From Avena insularis (Eukaryota; Streptophyta; Magnoliopsida; Poales; Poaceae), in NCBI GenBank assembly GCA_023614405.1, contig JAJUPC010000222.1, positions 490,103 through 554,102 of the forward strand: 64,000 nt of DNA, in the 5' to 3' direction. Positions within the stretch are counted from its first letter, which is position 1. Each line of letters opens with the position of its first letter. A program made the translations under genes and the position numbers. The notes under the pieces were generated by a model, which saw only the letters and a list, made by a program, of their open reading frames with translations, was not told where the DNA came from and ran no database searches. Below, in pieces: positions 47,801-63,041 of this stretch.

Positions 47801-50500
47801 ATCTAGTGGATCCATGTGGTTTATGAAAAGAACACACATGCAATGACATCTAGTGGATCCATGTGGTTTATGAAAAGAACACACATATGCAATGACATCT
47901 AGTGGATCGGTGGTTTATGAAAAGAACACACATGCAATGAAATCTAGTGGATCCATGTGGTATATGAATGAACACACATGCAATGACATCTAGTGGACCC
48001 ATGTGGTTTATGAAAAGAACACACATGCAATGACATCTAGTGGATCCATGTGGTTTATGAAAAGAACACACATGCAATGACATCTAGTGGATCAGTGTGC
48101 TTTATGAAAAGAACACACATACAATGACATCTAGTGGATCCATGTGGTTTATGAAAAGAACACACATATGCAATGACATCTAGTGGATCCATGTGGTTTA
48201 TGAAAAGAACACACATGAAATGACAGCACTAGGAGACAGGTGGGTTATGACAAGACAAAACAAATGCAATGACATCTAGTGGATCCGTGTGGTTTATGAA
48301 AATTACACACATGCTATGACATCTAGTGTATCCATGTTGTTTACTAAATGAACACACATTCAATAACATCTATTGGATGCATGTGGTTTATGAAAAGAAC
48401 ACAGATATGCAATGACATCTAGTGGATCCATGTGGTTTAGAAAAGAACACACATGCAATGACATCTAGTGGATCGGTGTGGTTTATGAAAAGAACACACA
48501 TGCAATGACATCTAGTGGATCCATGTGGTTTATGAAAAGAACACACATGCAATGACATCTAGTGGATCGGTGTGCTTTATGAAAAGAACACACATGCAAT
48601 GACATCTAGTGGATCCATGTGGTTTATGAAAAGAACACACATATGCAATGACATCTAGTGGATCCATGTGGTTTATCAAAAGAACACACATGCAATGACA
48701 TCTAGTGGATCCATGTGGTTTATGAAAAGAACACACATATGCAATGACATCTAGTGGATCATGACATCTAGTGGATCATGTGGTTTCTAAAAAGAACACA
48801 TATCCAATAACATCTAGTGGATCCATGTGGTTTATGAAAAGAAAACACATATGCGATGACATGAGTGGATCAATGTGGTTTATGAAAAGAACACACATAT
48901 GCAATGACATCTAGTAGATTAGTGTGGTTTATGAAAAAGAACACACATGCAATGACATCTAGTGGATCCATGTGGTTTATGAAAAGAACACACATGCAAT
49001 GACATCAGTGGATCCATGTGGTTTAGGAAAAGAACACACATGCAATGACATCTAGTGGATCCATGTGGTTTATAAAAAGAACAAACATGCAATGACATTT
49101 AGTGGATTCATGTGGTCTAGGAAAAGAACACACATGCAATGACATCTAGTGGATCCATGTGGTTTATGAAAAGAACACACATGCAATGACATCTAGTGGA
49201 TCCATGTGGTTTATGAAAAGAACACACATGAAATGACATCTAGTGGATCCATGTGGTTTATGAAAAGAACACACATGCAATGACATCTAGTGGATCAGTG
49301 TGGTTTGTGAAAAGAACACACATATGCAATGGCATCTAGTGAATCCACGTGGTTTAGGAAAAGAACACACATATGAAATGACATCTAGTGGATCGGTGTG
49401 GTCGATGAAAAGAAAAACACATGCAATTACATCTAGTGGATCCATGTGGTTTAGGAAAAGAACACGCGTATACAATGACATCTTGTGGATCCATGTGGTT
49501 TATGAAAAGAACACACATGCAATGACATCTAGTGGATCCATGTGGTCTAGGAAAAGAACACACATATGCAATGATATCTAGTGGATCATGTGGTTTATGA
49601 AGAGAACACAAATATGCAATGACATCCAGTGGATCCATGTGGTTTATGAAAAGAACACACATGCAATGACATCTAGTGGATCCATGTGGTTTATGAAAAA
49701 GAACACACATATGCAATGACATCAAGTGGATCCATGTGGTTTATGAAAATAACACACACATGTAATGATATCTAGTGGATCCTTGTGGGTTAGAAAAGAA
49801 CACACATGCAATGACATCTAGTGGATCCTTGTGGTTTATAAAAAGAACACCATATGCAATGACATCTAGTGGATCCAAGTGGTCTATGAAAAGAACACAC
49901 ATGCAATGACATCTAGTGGATCCATGTGGTCTAGGAAAAGAACACACATGCAATGACATCTAGTGGATCCATGTGGTTTATGAAAATAACACACATGCAA
50001 TGACATATAGTGGATCCATATGGTTTATGAAAAGAACACACATGCAATGACATCTAGTGGATCCTTGAGGTTTAGAAAAGAACACCATATGCAATGACAT
50101 CTAGTGGATCCATGTGGTTTATAAAAAGAACAAACATGCAATGACATCTAGTGGATCCATGTGGTCTAGGAAAAGAACACACATGTAATGACATCTAGTG
50201 GATCCATGTGGTTTATGAAAAGAACACACATGCAATGACATCTAGTGGATCCATGTGGTTTATGAAAAGAACACACATATGCAATGACATCTAGTGGATC
50301 CATGTGGTTTAGGAAAAGAACACACATGCAATGACATCTTGTGTATCCATGTGGTTTAGGAAAAGAACACACATGCAATGACATCTAGTGGATCCATGTG
50401 GTTTATGAAAGTAATGCACATGCAATAACATCTAGTGGATCCATGTGGTTTATGAAAATAACACACATGCAATCAAATCTAGTTGATCCATGTGGTTTGT
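44900..50500. repeat. Hybrid-monomer domain (A head, B tail)
   Basis: Most monomers here have the A head (GGATCCATG) with the B body and tail (GTTTATG...CACATGC), 47 bp, often several in a row (for example 49141-49283). The 96-bp alternation is largely lost. Shortened monomers are common (AAAAACACACATG, AAAGAACACACATG, ACATTAGTGG, ACATAAGTGG). The GGATCC (BamHI) site therefore occurs nearly every monomer instead of every second one. Confidence 0.8.
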
Positions 50501-53500
50501 GAAAAGAACACACATGCAATGACATCTAGTGGATCTATGTGGTTTAGGAAAAGAACACACATATGCAATGACATCTAGTGGATCAATGTGGTTTATGAAA
50601 AGAACATACATGCAATGACATCTAGTGGATCAGTGTGGTTCATGAAAAGAACACACATATGCAATGACATCCAGTGGATCCATGTGGTTTAGGAACATAA
50701 CACACATATGCAATGACGTCTGGTGGATCACTGTGGTTTATAAAAAGAACACACACGAAATGACATCTAGTGGATCCATGTTCTTTAGGAAAAGAACACA
50801 CATATGCAATGACAACTATTGGATTAGTGTGGTTTATGAAAAGAACAAACATACAATGACATCTAGTGGATCAAGGTGGTTTATGAAAAGAACACACATG
50901 CAATGACATCTAGTGGATCCATGTGGTTTATGAAAAGAACACACATGCAATGACATCTAGTGGATCCATGTGGTTTATGAAAAGAACACACATGCAATGA
51001 CATCTAGTGGATTAGTGTGGTTTATGAAAAGAACACACATGCAATGGCATCTAGTGGATCCATGTGGTTTATGAAAAGAACACACATGCAATGACATCTA
51101 GTGGATCCATATGGTATAGGAAAGAACACACATATGCCATGACATCTAGTGGATCAGTGTGGTTTATGAAAAGAACACACATACAGTGACATCTAGTGGA
51201 TCAGTGTGGTTTATGAAAATAACACACATATGCAATGGCATCCAGTGGATCAGTGTGGTTTATGAAAAGAACACACATGCAATGACATCGAGTGGATCAA
51301 TGTGGTTTATGAAAAGAACACACATGCAATGACATCTAGTGGATCCATGTGGTTTATGAAAAGAACACACATGCAATGACATCTAGTGGATCCATGTGGT
51401 TTATGAAAAGAACACACACGCAATGACATCGAGTGGATCCATGTGGTTTATGAAAGAACACATGCAATGACATCTAGTGGATCAGTGTGGTTTAGGAAAA
51501 TAACAGACATGCAATGACATCTAGTGGATCCATGTGGTTTATGAAAGGAACAGTAATGCAATGACATCTAGTGGATAAATGTGGTTTATGAAAAGAACAC
51601 ACATATACAATGACATCCAGTGGATCAGTGTGGTTTATGAAATGATAACACATATGCAATGACATCTAGTGGATCAGTGTGGTTTATGAAAAGAACACAC
51701 ATGCAATGACATCTAGTGGATAAATGTGGTTTATGAAAAGAACACACATATACAATGACATCCAGTGGATCAGTGTGGTTTATGAAATGATAACACATAT
51801 GCAATGACATCTAGTGGATCAGTGTGGTTTATGAAAAGAACACACACGCAATGGCATCTAGTGGATCAGTGTGGTTTATGAAAAGAACACACATGCAATG
51901 AAATCTAGTGGATCAGTGTGGTTTACGAAAAGAATACACATATGCAATGACATCCAGTGGATCTATGTGTTTTAGAAAAAGAACACACATATGCAATGAC
52001 ATCTAGTGGATCGATGTGGTTGATGAAAAGAACACACATGTAATTACATCTAGTGGATCCATGTGGTTAAGGAAAAGAACACACATATGCAATGACATCT
52101 AGTGGATCAGTGTGGTTTAGGAAAATAACAGACATGCAATGACATCTAGTGGATCCATGTGGTTTATGAAAAGAACACACATATGCAATCACATCCAGTG
52201 GATCAGTGTGGTTTATGAAAGAACACACATGCAATGAAATCTAGTGGATCCATGTGGTTTATGAAAAGAACACATATGCAATGACATCTAGTTGATCCAT
52301 GTGGTTTATGAAAAGAACACACATGCAATGACATCTAGTGGATCCATATGGTATAGGAAAGAACACACATATGCCATGACATCTAGTGGATCAGTGTGGT
52401 TTATGAAAAGAACACACATGCAATGACATCTAGTGGATCAGTGTGGTTTATGAAAAGAACACACATGCAATGACATCTAGTGGATCCATGTGGTTTATGA
52501 AAAGAACACACATATCTGATGACATCTAGTGGATCCATGTGGTTTATGAAAAGAACACATGCAATGACATCTAGTGGATCCATGTGGTTTATGAAAGAAC
52601 ACACATGCAATGACATGTAGTGGATAAATGTGGTTTATGAATAGAACACACATATGCAATGACATCCAGTGGATTCATGTGGTTTAGAAAAGAACACACA
52701 TATGCAATGACATCTAGTGGATCTGTGTGGTTTCTGAAAAGAACACACATGCAATGACATATAGTGGATCCATGTGGTTTATGAAAAGAACACACGTGCA
52801 ATGACATCTAGTGGATCCATGTGGTTTAGGAAAAGAACACACATATGCAATGACATCCAATGGATCGGTGTGGTTTATGAAATGATAACACATATGCAAT
52901 GACATCTAGTGGATCAGTGTGGTGTATGAAAAGAACACACATGCAATGGCATCTAGTGGATCCATGTGGTTTATGAAAAGAACACACATGCAATGACATC
53001 TAGTGGATCCATGTGGTTTAGGAAAAAAACACATATGCAATGACATCTAGTGGATCAGTGTGGTTTTTGAAAAGAACACACATGTAGTGACATCTAGTGG
53101 ATCGGTGTGGTTGATGAAAAGAACACACATGCAATTACATCTGGTGGATGATTGTGGTTGATGAAAAGAACACACATGCAATTACATCTGGTGGAACCAA
53201 GTGGTTTAGGAAAAGAACACACATATGCAATGACATCTAGTGGATCTGTGTGGTTTATGAAAAGAACACACATGGAATTACCTCCAGTGGATCAGTGTGG
53301 TTTAGGAAAAGAACACACATATGCAATGACATCTAGTGGATTAGTGTGGTTTATGAAAAGAACACACATGCAATGACATCTAGTGGATCAGTGTGGTTTA
53401 TGAAAAGAACACACATATGCAATGACATCCAGTGGATCCATTTGGTTTAGAAAAAGAACACACATATGCAATGACATCTAGTGGATCAGTGTGGTTTATG

Positions 53501-55680
53501 AAAAGAACAGACATGCAATGACATCTACTGGTTCCATGTGGTTTAGGAAAAGAACACACATATGCAAGGACATCTAGTGGATCAGTCTGGTTTATGAAAA
53601 GAACACACATGAAATGACATCTAGTGGATCCATGCGGTTTAGGAAAAGAACACACATATGCAATGACATCTAGTGGATCAGTGTGGTTTATGAAAAGAAC
53701 ACACATGCAATGACATCTAGTGGATCGGTGTGGTTTATGAAAAGAACACACATATGCAATAACATCTAGTGGATCAGTGCGGTTGATGAAAAGAATACAC
53801 ATGCAATTACATCTGGTGTATCCATGTGGTTTAGGAAAACAACACACATATGCAATGACATCTAGTGGATCAGTATGGTTTATGAAAAGAACACTCATGC
53901 AGTGACATCTAGTGGATAACTGTGGTTTATGAACAGAACACACATATGCAATGACATCCAGTGGATCCATGTGGTTTTGAAAAGAACACACATATGCAAT
54001 GACATCTAGTGGATCAGTGTGGTTTCTAAAAAGAACACACATGCAATGACATATAGTGGATCCATGTGGTTTATGAAAAGAACACACATGCAATGACATC
54101 TAGTGGATCCATGTGGTTTAGGAAAAGAACACACATATGCAATGATATCCAATGGATCAGTGTGGTTTATGAAAAGATAACACATATGCAATGACATCTA
54201 GTGGATCAGTGTGGTTTATGAAAAGAACACACATGCAATGGCATCTAGTGGATCCATGTGGTTTATGAAAAGAACACACATGCAATGACATCTAGTGGAT
54301 CCATGTGGTTTAGGAAAAAAAGACATATGCAATGACATCTAGTGGATCACTGTAGTTTTTGATAAGAACACACATGTAGTGACATCTAGTGGATCAGTGT
54401 GGTTGATGAAAAGAACACACATGCAATTACATCTGGTGGAACCAAGTGGTTTAGGAAAAGAACACATGTAGGCAATGACATCTAGTGGATTAGTGTGGTT
54501 TATGAAAAGAACACACATGGAATTACCTCCAGTGGATCAGCGTGGTTTAGGAAAAGAACACACATATGCAATGACATCTAGTGGATCAGTGTGGTTTATG
54601 AAAAGAACACACACGCAATGACATCTATTGGATCTGTGTGGTTTATGAAAAGAACACACATATGCAATGACATCAAGTGGATCCATTTGGTTTAGAAAAA
54701 GAACACACATATGCAATGACATCTAGTGGATCAGTATGGTTTATGAAAAGAACAGACATGCAATGACATCTACTGGTTCCATGTGGTTTAGGAAAAGAAC
54801 ACACATATGCAAGGACATCTAGTGGATCAGTCTAGTTTATGAAAAGAACACATATGAAATTACATCTAGTGGATCCATGCGGTTTAGGAAAAGAACACAC
54901 ATATGCAATGACATCTAGTGGATCAGTGTGGTTTATGAAAAGAACACACATGCAATGACATCTAGTGGATCAGTGTGGTTTATGAAAAGAACACACATAT
55001 GCAATGACATCTAGTGGATCAGTGTGGTTGATGAAAAGAATACACATGCAATTACATCTGGTGTATCCATGTGGTTTAGGAAAACAACACACATATGCAA
55101 TGACATCTAGTGGATCAGTGTGGTTTATGAAAAGAACACTCATGCAATGACATCTAGTGGATAAATGTGGTTTATGAACAGAACACACATATGCAATGAC
55201 ATCCAGTGGATCCATGTGGTTTAGAAAAGAACACACATATGCAATGACATCTAGTGGATCCATGTGGTTTAGGAAAAGAACACACATATGCAATGACATC
55301 CAATGGATCAGTGTGGTTTCTGCAAAGAACACACATGCAATGACATCTAGTGGACCAGTGTGGTTTACGAAAAGAACACACATATTCAATGACATCCAGT
55401 GGATCCATGTGTTTTAGAAAAAGAACACACATATGCAATGACATCTAGTGGATCAGTGTGGTTTATGAAAAGAACACACATGCAATGGCATCTAGTGGAT
55501 CCATGTGGTTTATGAAAAGAACACACATGCAATGACATCTAGTGGATCCATGTGGTTTAGGAAAAAAACACATATGCAATGACATCTAGTGGATCAGTGT
55601 GGTTTTTGAAAAGAACACACATGTAGTGACATATAGTGGATCAGTGTGGTTGATGAAAAGAACACACATGCAGTGACATC

Positions 55681-58600
55681 TAGGAGATGAGTGTGGTTGA
55701 TGAAAAGAACACACATGCAATTACATCTGGTGGAACCAAGTGGTTTAGGAAAAGAACACACGTATGCAATGACATCTAGTGGATCAGTGTGGTTTATGAT
55801 AAGAACACACATGGAATTACCTCCAGTGGATCAGTGTGGTTTAGGAAAAGAACACACATATGCAATGACATCTAGTGGATCAGTGTGGTTTATGAAAAGA
55901 ACACACATGCAATGACATCTATTGGATCTGTGTGGTTTATGAAAAGAACACACATATGCAATGACATCCAGTGGATCCATTTGGTTTAGAAAAAGAACAT
56001 ACATATGCAATGACATCTAGTGGATCAGTGTGGTTTATGAAAAGAACAGACATGCAATGACATCTACTGGTTCCATGTGGTTTAGGAAAAGAACACACAT
56101 ATGCAATGACATCTAGTGGATCAGTCTGGTTTATGAAAAGAACACACATGAAATGACATCTAGTGGATCCATGTGGTTTAGGAAAAGAACACACATATGC
56201 AATGACATCTAGTGGATCAGTGTGGTTTATGAAAAGAACACACATGCAATGACATCTAGTGGATCAGTATGGTTTATGAAAAGAACACACATATGCAATG
56301 ACATCTAGTGGATCAGTGTGGTTGATGAAAAGAATACACATGCAATTACATCTGGTGTATCCATGTGGTTTAGGAAAACAACACACATATGCAATGACAT
56401 CTAGTGGATCAGTGTGGTTTATGAAAAGAACACTCATGCAATGACATCTAGTGGATAAATGTGGTTTATGAATAGAACACACATATGCAATGACATCCAG
56501 TGGATCCATGTGGTTTAGAAAAGAACACACATATGCAATGACATCTAGTGGATCAGTGTGGTTTCTGAAAAGAACACACATGCAATGACATATAGTGGAT
56601 CCATGTGGTTTATGAAAAGAACACACATGCAATGACATCTAGTGGATCCATGTGGTTTAGGAAAAGAACACACATATGCAATGACATCCAATGGATCGGT
56701 GTGGTTTATGAAATGATAACACATATGCAATGACATCTAGTGGATCAGTGTGGTTTATGAAAAGAACACACATGCAATGGCATCTTGTGGATCCATGTGG
56801 TTTATGAAAAGAACACACATGCAATGAAATCTAGTGGATCCATGTGGTTTAGGAAAAAAACACATATGCAATGGCATTTAGTGGATCAGTGTGGTTTTTG
56901 AAAAGAACACACATGTAGTGACATCTAGTGGATCAGTGTGGTTGATGAAAAGAACACACATGCAGTGACATCTAGGAGATGAGTGTGGTTGATGAAAAGA
57001 ACACACATGCAATTACATCTGGTGGAACCAAGTGGTTTAGGAAAACAACACATGTATGCAATGACATCTAGTGGATCTGTGTGGTTTATGAAAAGAACAC
57101 ACATGGAATTACCTCCAGTGGATCAGTGTGGTTTAGGAAAAGAACACACATATGCAATGACATCTAGTGGATCAGTGTGGTTTATGAAAAGAACACACAT
57201 GCAATGACATCTAGTGGATCTGTTAGGTTTATGAAAAGAACACACATATGCAATGACATCCACTGGATCCATTTGGTTTAGAAAAAGAACACACATATGC
57301 AATGACATCTGGTGGATCAGTGTGGTTTATGAAAAGAACACACATGCAATGGCATCTAGTGGATCCATGTGGTTTATGAAAAGAACACACATGCAATGAC
57401 ATCTAGTGGATCCATGTGGTTTAGGAAAAAACACATATGCAATGACATCTAGCAGGTCAGTGTGGTTTCTAAAAAGAACACACATGCAATGACATATAGT
57501 GGATCCATGTGGTTTATGAAAAGAACACACATGCAATGACATCTAGTGGATCCATGTGGTTTAGGAAAAGAACACACATATGCAATGACATCCAATGGAT
57601 CAGTGTGGTTTATGAAATGATAACACATAGGCAATGACATCTAGTGGATCTGTGTGGTTTATGAAAAGAACACACATGCAATGGCATCTAGTGGATCCAT
57701 GTGGTTTATGAAAAGAACACACATGCAATGACATCTAGTGGATCCATGTGGTTTAGGAAAAAAACACATATGCAATGACATTTAGTGGATCAGTGGGGAT
57801 TTTGAAAAGAACACACATGTAGTGACATCTAGTGGATCAGTGTGGTTGATGAAAAGAACACACATGCAGTGACATCTAGGAGATGAGTGTGGTTGATGAA
57901 AAGAACACATATGCAATTACATTTGGTGGAACCAAGTGGTTTAGGAAAAGAACACACGTATGCAATGACATCTAGTGGATCAGTGTGGTTTATGAAAAAA
58001 AAACACATGGAATTACCTCCAGTGGATCAGTGTGGTTTAGGAAAAGAACACACATATGCAATGACATCTAGTGGACCAGTGTGGTTTATGAAAAGAACAC
58101 ACATGCAATGACATCTATTGGATCTGTGTGGTTTATGAAAAGAACACACATATGCAATGACATCCAGTGGATCCATTTGGTTTAGAAAAAGAACACACAT
58201 ATGCAATGACATCTAGTGGATCAGTGTGGTTTATGAAAAGAACACACATGCAATGGCATCTAGTGGATCCATGTGGTTTATGAAAAGAACACACATGCAA
58301 TGACATCTAGTGGATCCTTGTGGTTTAGGAAAAAAACACATATGCAATGACATCTAGTGGATTAGTGTGGTTTTTGAAAAGAACACACATGTAGTGACAT
58401 ATAGTGGATCAGTGTGGTTGATGAAAAGAACACACATGTAGTGACATCTAGGAGATGAGTGTGGTTGATAAAAAGAACACACATGCAATTACATCTGGTG
58501 GAACCAAGTGGTTTAGGAAAAGAACACACGTATGCAATGACATCTAGTGGATCAGTGTGGTTTATGAAAAGAACACTCATGCAATGACATCTATTGAATA

Positions 58601-61600
58601 AATGTGGTTTATGAACAGAACACACATATGCAATGACATCCAGTGGATCCATGTGGTTTAGAAAAGAACACACATATGCAATGACATCTAGTGGATCAGT
58701 GTGGTTTCTGAAAAGAACACACATGCAATGACATATAGTGGATCCATGTGGTTTATGAAAAGAACACACATGCAATGACATCTAGTGGATCCATGTGGTT
58801 TAGGAAAAGAATACACATATGCAATGACATCCAATGGATCAGTGTGGTTTATGAAATGATAACACATATGCAATGACATCTAGTGGATCAGTGTGGTTTA
58901 TGAAAAGAACACACATGCAATGGCATCTTGTGGATCCATGTGGTTTATGAAAAGAACACACATGCAATGAAATCTAGTGGATCCATGTGGTTTAGGAAAA
59001 AAACACATATGCAATGACATTTAGTGGATCAGTGTGGTTTTTGAAAAGAACACACATGTAGTGACATCTAGTGGATCAGTGTGGTTGATGAAAAGAACAC
59101 ACATGCAGTGACATCTAGGAGATGAGTGTGGTTGATGAAAAGAACACACATGCAATTACATCTGGTGGAACCAAGTGGTTTAGGAAAAGAACACACGTAT
59201 GCAATGACATCTAGTGGATCAGTGTGGTTTATGAAAAGAACACACATGGAATTACCTCCAGTGGATCAGTGTGGTTTAGGAAAAGAACACACATATGCAA
59301 TGACATCTAGTGGATAAGTGTGGTTTATGAAAAGAACACACATCCAATGACATCTATTGGATCTGTGTGGTTTATGAAAAGAACACACATATGCAATGAC
59401 ATCCAGTGGATCCATTTGGTTTAGAAAAAGAACACACATATGCAATGACATCTAGTGGATCAGTGTGGTTTATGAAAAGAACACACATGCAATGGCATCT
59501 AGTGGATCCATGTGGTTTATGAAAAGAACACACATGCAATGACATCTAGTGGATCCATGTGGTTTAGGAAAAAACACATATGCAATGACATCTAATGGAC
59601 CAGTGTGGTTTTTGAAAAGAACACACATGTAGTGACATCTAGTGGATCAGTGTGGTTGATGAAAAGAACACACATGCAGTGACATCTAGGAGATGAGTGT
59701 GGTTGATGAAAAGAACACACATGCAATTACATCTGGTGGAACCAAGTGGTTTAGGAAAAGAACACACATATGCAATGACATCTAGTGGATCAGTGTGGTT
59801 TATGAAAAGAACACACATGGAATTACCTCCAGTGGATCAGTGTGGTTTAGGAAAAGAACAAACATATGCAATGAGATCTAGTGGATCAGTCAGGTTTATG
59901 AAAAGAACACACATGAAGTGACATCTAGGAGATGAGTGTGGTTGATGAAAAGAACACACATGCAATTACATCTGGTGGAACCAAGTGGTTTAGGAAAAGA
60001 ACACACGTATGCAATGACATCTAGTGGATCAGTGTGGTTTATGAAAAGAACACACATGGAATTACCTCCAGTGGATCAGTGTGGTTTAGGAAAAGAACAC
60101 ACATATGCAATGACATCTAGTGGATCAGTGTGGTTTATGAAAAGAACACACATGCAATGACATCTATTGGATCTGTGTGGTTTATGAAAAGAACACACAT
60201 ATGCAATGACATCCAGTGGATCCATTTGGTTTAGAAAAAGAACACACATATGCAATGACATCTAGTGGATCAGTGTGGTTTATGAAAAGAACACACATGC
60301 AATGACATCTAGTGGATCCATGTGGTTTAGGAAAAGAACACACATATGCAATGACATCTAGTGGATCAGTGTGGTTTATGAAAAGAACACACATGAAATG
60401 ACATCTAGTGGATCCATGTGGTTTAGGAAAAGAACACACATATGCAATGACATCTAGTGGATCAGTGTGGTTTATGAAAAGAACACACATATGCAATGAC
60501 ATCTAGTGGATCAGTGTGGTTGATGAAAAGAACACACATGCAATTACATCTGGTGGATCCATGTGGTTAGGAAAAAAAACACATATGCAATGACATCTAG
60601 TGGATCAGTGTGGTTTATGAAAAGAACACACATGCAATGGCATCTAGTGGATCCATGTGGTTTATGAAAAGAACACACATGCAATGACATCTAGTGGATC
60701 CATGTGGTTTAGGAAAAGAACACACATATGCAATGACATCTAGTGGATCAGTGTGGTTTATGAAAAGAACACACATGAAATGACATATAGTGGATCCATG
60801 TGGTTCATGAAAAGAACACACATGGAGTGACATCTAGGAGATCAGTGTGGTTGATGAAAAGAACACACATGCAATTACATCTGGTGGAACCAAGTGGTTT
60901 AGGAAAAGAACACACGTATGCAATGACATCTAGTGGATCAGTGTGGTTTATGAAAAGAACACACATGGAATTACCTCCAGTGGATCAGTGTGGTTTAGGA
61001 AAAGAACACACATATGCAATGACATCTAGTGGATCAGTGTGGTTTATGAAAAGAACACACATGCAATGACATCTAGTGGATCAGTGTGGTTTAGGAAAAG
61101 AACACACATATGCAATGACATCTAGTGGATCCATGTGGTTTATGAAAATAACGCACATGCAATGACCTCTAGTGGATCAGTGTGGTTTATGAAAAGAACA
61201 CACATGAAATGACATCTAGTGGATCCATGTGGTTTATGAAAAGAACACACATGCAATGACATCTAGTGGATCAGTGTGGTTTATGAAAATAAAACACATG
61301 CAATGACATCTAGTGGGTCAGTGTGGTTTTTGAAAAGAACACACACATGCAATGGCATCCAGTGGATCCATTTGGTTTTTGGAAAGAACACAGATATGCA
61401 ATGACATCTAGTGGATCAGTGTGGTTTATGAAAAGAACACACATGCAATGACATCTAGTGGATCCATGTGGTTTAGGAAAAGAACACACATATGCAATGA
61501 CATCTAGTGGATCAGTGTGGTTTATGAAAAGAACACACATGCAATGACATCTAGTGGATCCATGTGGTTTAGGAAAAGAACACACATATGCAATGACATC

Positions 61601-63041
61601 TAGTGGATCGGTGTGGTTTATGAAAAGAAGACACATGCAATGATATCTACTGGATCCATGTGGTTTATGAAAAGAACACACATACAGTGACATCTAGTGG
61701 ATTAGTGTGGTTTATGAAAATAACACACATATGCAATGGCATCCAGTGGATCAGTGTGGTTTATGAAAAGAACACACATATGCAATGACATCTAGTGGAT
61801 CAGTGTGGTTTAGGAAAATAACAGACATGCAATGACATCTAGTGGATCCATGTGGTTTATGAAAGGAACAGTAATGCAATGACATCTAGTGGATAAATGT
61901 GGTTTATGAAAAGAACACACATATGCAATGACATCTAGTGGATCAATATGGTTTATGTAAAGAACACACATGCAATAACATCTAGTGGATCAGTGTGGTT
62001 TATGAAAAGAACACACATATGAAACGACATCAGTGGATCCATGTGGTTTAGAAAAGAACACACATATGCAATGACATCTAGCGGATCAGTGTGGTTTATG
62101 AAAAGAACACACATATGCAATGGCATCTAGTGGATCCATTTGGTTTAGAAAAGAACACACATATGCAATGACATCTAGTGGATCCATTTGGTTTAGAAAA
62201 GAACACACATATGCAATGACATCCAGTGGATCCATTTGGTTTAGAAAAGAACACACATATGTAATGACATCTAGTGGATCAGTGTGGTTTCTGAAAAGAA
62301 CACACATGCAATGACATATAGTGGATCCATGTGGTTTATAAAAAGAACACACATGCAATGACATCTAGTGGATCCATGTGGTTTATAAAAAGAACACACA
62401 TGCAATGACATCTAGTGGATCCATGTGGTTTAGGAAAAAAACACACATGCAATGACATCTAGTGGATCAGTGTGGTTTACGAAAAGAACACACATATGCA
62501 ATGACATCCAGTGGATCTATGTGTTTTAGAAAAAGAACACACATATGCAATGACATCTAGTGGATCGGTGTGGTTGATGAAAAGAACACACATGTAATTA
62601 CATCTAGTGGATCCATGTGGTTAAGGAAAAGAACACACATATGCAATGACATCTAGTGGATCAGTGTGGTTTATGAAAAGAACACTCATGCAATGACATC
62701 TAGTGGATAAATGTGGTTTATGAAAAGAACACACATATGCAATGACATCCAGTGGATCAGTGTGGTTTATGAAATGATAACACATATGCAATGACATCTA
62801 GTGGATAAGTGTGGTTTATAAAAAGAACACACATGCAATGGCATCTAGTGGATCCATGTGGTTTATGAAAAGAACACACATGCAATGACATCTACTGGAT
62901 CCATGTGGTTTAGGAAAAAAACACATATGCAATGACATCTAGTGGATCAGTGTGGTTTTTGAAAAGAACACACATGTAGTGACATCTGGTGGATCAGTGT
63001 GGTTTATGAAAAGAACACACATGCAGTGACATCTAGGAGAT
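55681..63041. repeat. Higher-order repeat series marked by CTAGGAGAT
   Basis: The variant ACATCTAGGAGAT, followed by a TGTGGTTGATG monomer, CTGGTGGAACCAAG and GGAATTACCTCCAG monomers, recurs with its TAGGAGAT core at 55681, 56973, 57877, 58449, 59116, 59687, 59926, 60835 and 63034. Intervals are 1292, 904, 572, 667, 571, 239, 909 and 2199 bp. The 239-bp interval is exactly five monomers (three of 47 and two of 49). Copies are very similar to each other, so these are recent exchanges. Confidence 0.85.
62110..62280. repeat. Run of 48-bp GGATCCATTTGG monomers
   Basis: Three consecutive near-identical monomers with head GGATCCATTTGG and body TTTAGAAAAGAAC (one base shorter than the A type), 48 bp each. 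This is a local homogeneous tandem expansion in place of A-B alternation. Confidence 0.75.

Noticed and set aside
53398..54099. Long cysteine-rich repeat open frames throughout the satellite (up to 233 codons) as genes
   Set aside because: They follow from the 96-bp dimer being divisible by three, occur on both strands over the same DNA, and end wherever monomer length changes. No promoter or conserved start is present.
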